A DNA stretch of 64,000 bases from JBBIPA01 sp963820495 (GTDB lineage: Bacteria > Chloroflexota > Dehalococcoidia > GIF9 > UBA5629): NCBI GenBank assembly GCA_963820495.1, contig CAWGAF010000002.1, positions 806,001 to 870,000 on the forward strand. The letters run 5' to 3'. Both the position numbers and the translations under genes were made by a program. The notes under the pieces are model-generated. The model ran no database searches and was not told the origin of the DNA. It saw only the letters and a program-made list of their open reading frames with translations. Positions 60,949 to 64,000 of the stretch are shown one piece after another; position 1 is the first letter of the stretch, and every line of letters starts with the position of its first letter.

Positions 60949-62102
60949 GTGAAAATTCCTCTTGTTGACCTTAAAGCCCAGTATAATTCCATCAAAGCTG
61001 AGATTGACCAGGCTATCAGTCAGACAATACAGAGCAGTCAATTTATCCTTGGCAGTGAAGTGAAGTCTTTTGAAGCCGAAATTGCTGACTACATAGGTGT
61101 TAAGCATGCAATAGGCGTAGCTTCAGGTACTGAAGCACTTCAGCTGGCACTGCTTGCCTGTGGTATCAAGCCAGGCGATGAGGTCATCACCACTCCTTTT
61201 ACGTTTATTGCTACTGCTGAGGTTATAACCCAGTGCGGTGCCACACCAGTATTCATAGACATAGACCCAAAGACATACAACATCGACCCCAAAAAAATCG
61301 AGCAATACCTCCAATCCAGGCTAATCACCAATCACCAGTCACCAATCACCAGTCACCAGTTACTGCCATAATCCCTGTTCATCTCTACGGCCAGTCTACA
61401 GAGATGAATCCTATCCTGGAGCTAAGCAAAAAATACAATCTCAGGGTCATTGAAGACTGTGCTCAATCTATGGGAGCGGAATATAAAGGTAATAAAGTTG
61501 GCTCACTAGGTGATGCTGGCTGCTTTAGTTTTTTCCCCAGTAAAATTCTTGGCGCTTATGGTGATGGTGGTATGATAGTAACCAATAATCCTGATATTGC
61601 CGAAAGGATTGGGATGCTGAGGGACCACGGCCGCAAGCAAAAATATTACTATCTTATTCCCGGTTTTAATAGTCGTCTTGATGAAATTCAGGCGGCAATA
61701 TTAAGAGTGAAGCTGCGACATTTAACTGAATGGATTGCGCTGAGGCAACAAAAGGCTGCTCTCTATTCTAAACTGATTACCCGGATTGATGGTGTACAGC
61801 CGCCTTATATAGCACCTGATAATCATCATGTTTTCAATTATTACACCATCAGAATAGAAAAACGCAAGTTAAATCGAGAAAAACTACAAAAGTATCTAAG
61901 TGATAGAGGTATTGCTACTGCTATCTATTATCCTTTGTGTTTACATCTCCAGACGGCGTATGCAGCGCTGGGTTACCAGCCAGGTGATTTAGCGCAGAGT
62001 GAGCTTGTTCAGGAGGAAGTCTTATCGTTGCCTATCTATCCCGAGCTTGATGAAGAGCAGATAGAAATTGTGGTAGAATCAATTAAAGCTTTTGGTGAAT
62101 AG
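60949..62102 (+). pseudogene. DegT/DnrJ/EryC1 (WbpE-like) sugar aminotransferase, frameshifted at a heptamer repeat
   Basis: The gene would add an amino group to C3 of the nucleotide sugar, using PLP. The first frame (GTG 60949 to the stop at 61371) has MKIPLVDLKAQYNSIKAEI and ASGTEALQLALLACGIKPGDEV. The second (from about 61311 to 62102) has AIIPVHLYGQ, EDCAQSMGAEYKG and the PLP-Lys motif SFFPSKILGAYGDGGM. The shift occurs at heptamer repeats at 61323-61364. Adding one 7-bp unit, or removing two, would join the frames. I list it as a pseudogene, but it could be a phase-variable gene. Confidence 0.8.
61323..61364 (+). repeat. Heptanucleotide tandem repeat (ARTCACC), frameshift site
   Basis: Five units of AATCACC or AGTCACC occupy 61323-61357, followed by a degenerate unit AGTTACT (61358-61364). 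It encodes variable linker residues (NHQSPVT-like) within the aminotransferase. The unit length is not a multiple of three, so slippage changes the frame. Confidence 0.85.
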
Positions 62103-62110
62103 AGGAGTTT

Positions 62111-62335
62111 ATGATGAGAAGGTTCAAAGTGATCTTAGAGCCGAATGAACTTGGTGGTTATACTGCCATCGTTCCTTTGCTCCCTGGCTGCATAAGTGAA
62201 GGTGATTCCAGAGAAGAGGCACTGGTTAATATAAAGGAGGCAATCGAGCTATATATTGAGAGTCTGAAAGCTGATGGGGAGTCTGTTCCAACAGAAGAAG
62301 AGACAGAGGAGGCTATTGTAGAGGTCGCCGCTTGA
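62111..62335 (+). CDS. hicB: HicB-type antitoxin-like protein
   Basis: The protein has 74 residues and matches the short HicB RNase-H-like domain: VILEPNELGGYTAIVPLLPGCISEGDSREEALVNIKEAIELYIE (shown here as adjoining pieces VILEPNELGGYTAIV and LPGCISEGDSREEAL). No C-terminal DNA-binding domain is visible. Start is ATG 62111 or 62114 with GAGGAG upstream. The stop overlaps a TTG start of the hicA-like gene, the usual coupling of HicBA pairs. It would neutralise the HicA toxin. Confidence 0.85.
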   Translation: MMRRFKVILEPNELGGYTAIVPLLPGCISEGDSREEALVNIKEAIELYIESLKADGESVPTEEETEEAIVEVAA

Positions 62336-62553
62336 AGCTTCCGAAAGCAGGTTGCAGGTAGGTTGTGGAGACCTTGTTGAAGGCGTGCTTTATAATTAAT
62401 CGCATCAAAGGTAGTCATTATATTTTGAAACATCCTGTAGCCGGCTGTAGAATCACAGTGCCCTATCACTGGCATGAACTAGCCCCTAAAACACTGCATT
62501 CTATACTAAGGCAAGTGGGAATATCCGTAGAAGAATTCATCAAATCGCTATGA
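62332..62553 (+). pseudogene. hicA: HicA-type toxin with premature stop at codon 10
   Basis: Reading from TTG 62332 (GAGG 7 nt upstream), the frame gives LKLPKAGCR, then TAG at 62359-62361, then VVETLLKACFIINRIKGSHYILKHP and the standard HicA ending VPYHWHELAPKTLHSILRQVGIS. The residues around the TAG match the family start (MKLPKVSG-x-x-V). This indicates a nonsense mutation, or use of GTG 62365 as a late start that drops the first strand. HicA is an mRNA interferase with its catalytic His in GSH. The last codon overlaps the epimerase remnant start as ATGA. Confidence 0.7.
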
Positions 62554-62731
62554 AGATTGTTTCTGTTGTCGGTGCCAGACCCAACTTCATAAAAATTGCC
62601 CCCCTGATCAGGGCTATAAATAAACACAATTCCCAATCACCAATCACCAGTCACCAAAATGCCCCGCCCTCTGGGATGGGAAAACAGCTGAGAGAATTGT
62701 AAAAATAATAGACAGCAATTATCATGATTGA
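62550..62731 (+). pseudogene. UDP-GlcNAc 2-epimerase (WecB/WbpI-like) remnant with large internal deletion
   Basis: The first 27 codons (MKIVSVVGARPNFIKIAPLI and onwards) are the family N-terminus. The end (LWDGKTAERIVKIID) is the family C-terminus, in another frame. Between them there are only about 50 bp containing three heptamer repeats. A normal enzyme has about 370 residues, so around 320 codons are missing. The gene would supply the ManNAc-type epimerisation of the locus. The deletion probably used the repeat as an end point. Confidence 0.85.
62635..62655 (+). repeat. Heptanucleotide tandem repeat (ARTCACC), deletion junction
   Basis: Three units, AATCACC, AATCACC and AGTCACC, lie at the junction between the N- and C-terminal pieces of the epimerase remnant. 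The same motif occurs at 61323-61357 in the aminotransferase 1.3 kb upstream. Confidence 0.85.
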
Positions 62732-62793
62732 GTATACTTTGGACTTAAAATCGGCGATAGCTAGTTTAAGGATACAAACATGAAAGGAGAGTT

Positions 62794-63705
62794 TTGCTGA
62801 AGGGAAGCAAAGTACTTGTCACCGGTGGGTTTGGTTTTATAGGTAGTTGTCTAATAGATAGATTAACCAAGAAAAGTTGTAGTGAAATTATTGCCTGTGA
62901 TAAACATATCATCCCGGGTAAATGGCAAGATATTGGCAATTTAAAAATCGTAGAGGTGGATATTACGTCGATAGAAAAGATAAGAAAAGAAATGAATGGA
63001 GTTGATTATGTCTTTCATATGGCAGTCTTGCCTCTCGGTGCCTGTATTGCTGATCCCCGAGCTTGCTTGGGAATCAACATAGAAGGTACTTTTAATGTAT
63101 TTGAAGCAGCCAAGGATGCTGGCGTAAAAAAAGTAATATTTTCTTCTGCTTCCGCAGTCTACGGTGATACAGAAAAAACCATGGATGAAAACCATCCTTT
63201 AAATGCGAAAACAATGTATGGAGCCAGCAAAATAGCCGGCGAGTACTTCTTGAGAGCTTTCTATGACATGTACAAACTCGACTACGTGATACTCAGGTAC
63301 ATGAATGTATATGGGCCAGGGCAACAAGGTGGGCTTATTATGAGTGTACTTAAGCGGATTAAGAGTGGATTGCCGCCAATCATTGCTGGCGATGGTTCGC
63401 AATCTTTTGATTTTGTTTATGTTGATGACGTGGTCAATGCTAATTTTCTGGCGATGGAAAGTAGTGTTACAGGTGAAGCATTCAACATCGGTGGCGAGGA
63501 AGAAGCATCTGTCAAAGACATAGTATACACACTATTAGAACTTACAGGTTCCACATTGACTCCCGAATTCAAGCCAGATGAAAATGTCCCGATGCAACGC
63601 AGAGTAGGCAGCAGCCAGAAGGCAAGAAGACTTCTCGGTTATAAGCCCACAGTTTCTCTCCAAGAGGGGCTCCAAAAGGTTATTGAATCAGAACTCAAAA
63701 TATAG
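62794..63705 (+). CDS. NAD-dependent epimerase/dehydratase (UDP-glucose 4-epimerase-like)
   Basis: The protein has 303 residues of the extended SDR family. The NAD motif is TGGFGFIGSCLIDRL, the middle has FSSASAVYGDTEKT, the catalytic Tyr-Lys is YGASK, and NVYGPGQQGG and FDFVYVDDVVNANFLAM follow. It probably epimerises or dehydrates a nucleotide sugar for the surface glycan. Start is TTG 62794 with AAAGGAGA upstream. A second aminotransferase follows. Confidence 0.9.
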   Translation: MLKGSKVLVTGGFGFIGSCLIDRLTKKSCSEIIACDKHIIPGKWQDIGNLKIVEVDITSIEKIRKEMNGVDYVFHMAVLPLGACIADPRACLGINIEGTFNVFEAAKDAGVKKVIFSSASAVYGDTEKTMDENHPLNAKTMYGASKIAGEYFLRAFYDMYKLDYVILRYMNVYGPGQQGGLIMSVLKRIKSGLPPIIAGDGSQSFDFVYVDDVVNANFLAMESSVTGEAFNIGGEEEASVKDIVYTLLELTGSTLTPEFKPDENVPMQRRVGSSQKARRLLGYKPTVSLQEGLQKVIESELKI

Positions 63706-63742
63706 TTTGGTAAAAAGATATTCTGGAAAGGAAATTGACAAA

Positions 63743-64000
63743 GTGAAGATCCCTATAACCAAGCCATACATTGGCGAGGAAGAGAAAAAAGCGGCGTGTG
63801 ACGTTCTAGAATCAGGCTGGCTGGTTAATGGTCCCAAAGTAGCTGAATTTGAAAAGATGGTTTGCCAATATAGTGGTGCTAAATTTGCCAAGGCGACCAC
63901 CTCTTGCACTACTGCTCTTCACCTGGCGCTCGTAGCTCTTGGGGTAGGTATTGGAGATGAGGTTCTGGTTCCTTCGTTTACTTATGTTGCTTCCGCCAAT
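63743..64000 (+). CDS. DegT/DnrJ/EryC1 sugar aminotransferase, N-terminal part
   Basis: This 86-codon open frame is cut by the right window edge. It starts with GTG 63743 (GGAAAGGAA upstream) and reads KIPITKPYIGEEEKKAACDV, LESGWLVNGPKVAEFEK and CTTALHLALVALGVGIGDEV, typical of the PLP-dependent aminotransferase N-terminus. The sequence differs from the aminotransferase at 60949, so it is a second, intact-looking gene that might compensate for it or act on another sugar. Confidence 0.88.
   Translation, partial: MKIPITKPYIGEEEKKAACDVLESGWLVNGPKVAEFEKMVCQYSGAKFAKATTSCTTALHLALVALGVGIGDEVLVPSFTYVASAN

Noticed and set aside
62359..62361. In-frame TAG in the hicA-like gene as a possible pyrrolysine codon
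   Set aside because: The position is not an active-site residue, no pyrrolysine genes or methylamine methyltransferase are visible, and a nonsense mutation is simpler.

Overview
The window looks like a strictly anaerobic bacterium of the Chloroflexota, most likely class Dehalococcoidia. This is inferred from gene content and order, not proven. The supporting signs are an rpsB-tsf-pyrH-frr-cdsA-dxr-rseP-ispG-proS cluster with a very short EF-Ts and an enlarged GreA, thrS-infC-rpmI-rplT-pheS-pheT, many flavin, Fe-S and molybdenum enzymes, UroD-type methyltransferase and corrinoid proteins, a tungsten-type aldehyde oxidoreductase, and an STT3-type oligosaccharyltransferase. Base composition is moderately AT-rich. 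No phage genes, transposases or CRISPR arrays were seen.

Layout. (1) 1-8 kb: a broken molybdoenzyme tail at the left edge, a small uncharacterised protein, a solute-binding lipoprotein with an IclR regulator, a methyltransferase, two paralogous radical SAM proteins and a UbiA-type prenyltransferase. (2) 8-19 kb: two divergent molybdenum operons. Leftward: a four-cluster ferredoxin subunit, an NrfD-type membrane anchor, a molybdopterin catalytic subunit, FixC and FixX. Rightward: a TorD-type chaperone, an unknown protein, and large and small subunits resembling pyrogallol-phloroglucinol transhydroxylase. Promoter-like sequences lie between them. (3) 19-24 kb: NAD synthase, DUF4342 and CorA-like proteins, then a small redox operon (51-aa protein, thioredoxin, DUF6132-like membrane protein), and a transglutaminase-like lipoprotein. 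(4) 24-41.6 kb: translation, isoprenoid and phospholipid housekeeping genes, and tRNA-Glu(CTC). (5) 41.8-55 kb: a catabolic region with an FadH-like flavoenzyme, a complete LivFGMH-plus-binding-protein importer, a cupin, a UroD-like methyltransferase with its corrinoid protein, a MarR regulator, an SDR and an aldehyde ferredoxin oxidoreductase. (6) 55-64 kb: STT3 and nucleotide-sugar genes of the diacetamido-uronic acid type, two of them damaged, with a HicBA-like pair and further sugar genes.

The most notable observation is at 21878-22066 (minus). The DUF6132-like gene has an in-frame TGA exactly where the family normally has the second Cys of a C-x4-C motif. A 7-bp hairpin with a GGUC loop begins 12 nt after the TGA, with its loop 19 nt after it, as expected of a bacterial SECIS element. 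This is a strong candidate for an unannotated selenoprotein in a thioredoxin operon. The second is a heptanucleotide repeat (ARTCACC) at the frameshift in a sugar aminotransferase (61323-61364) and again at the junction of a large internal deletion in a neighbouring UDP-GlcNAc 2-epimerase remnant (62635-62655). One added or two removed units would restore the aminotransferase frame.

All family assignments come from reading the sequence and remembered family features; no searches were run.
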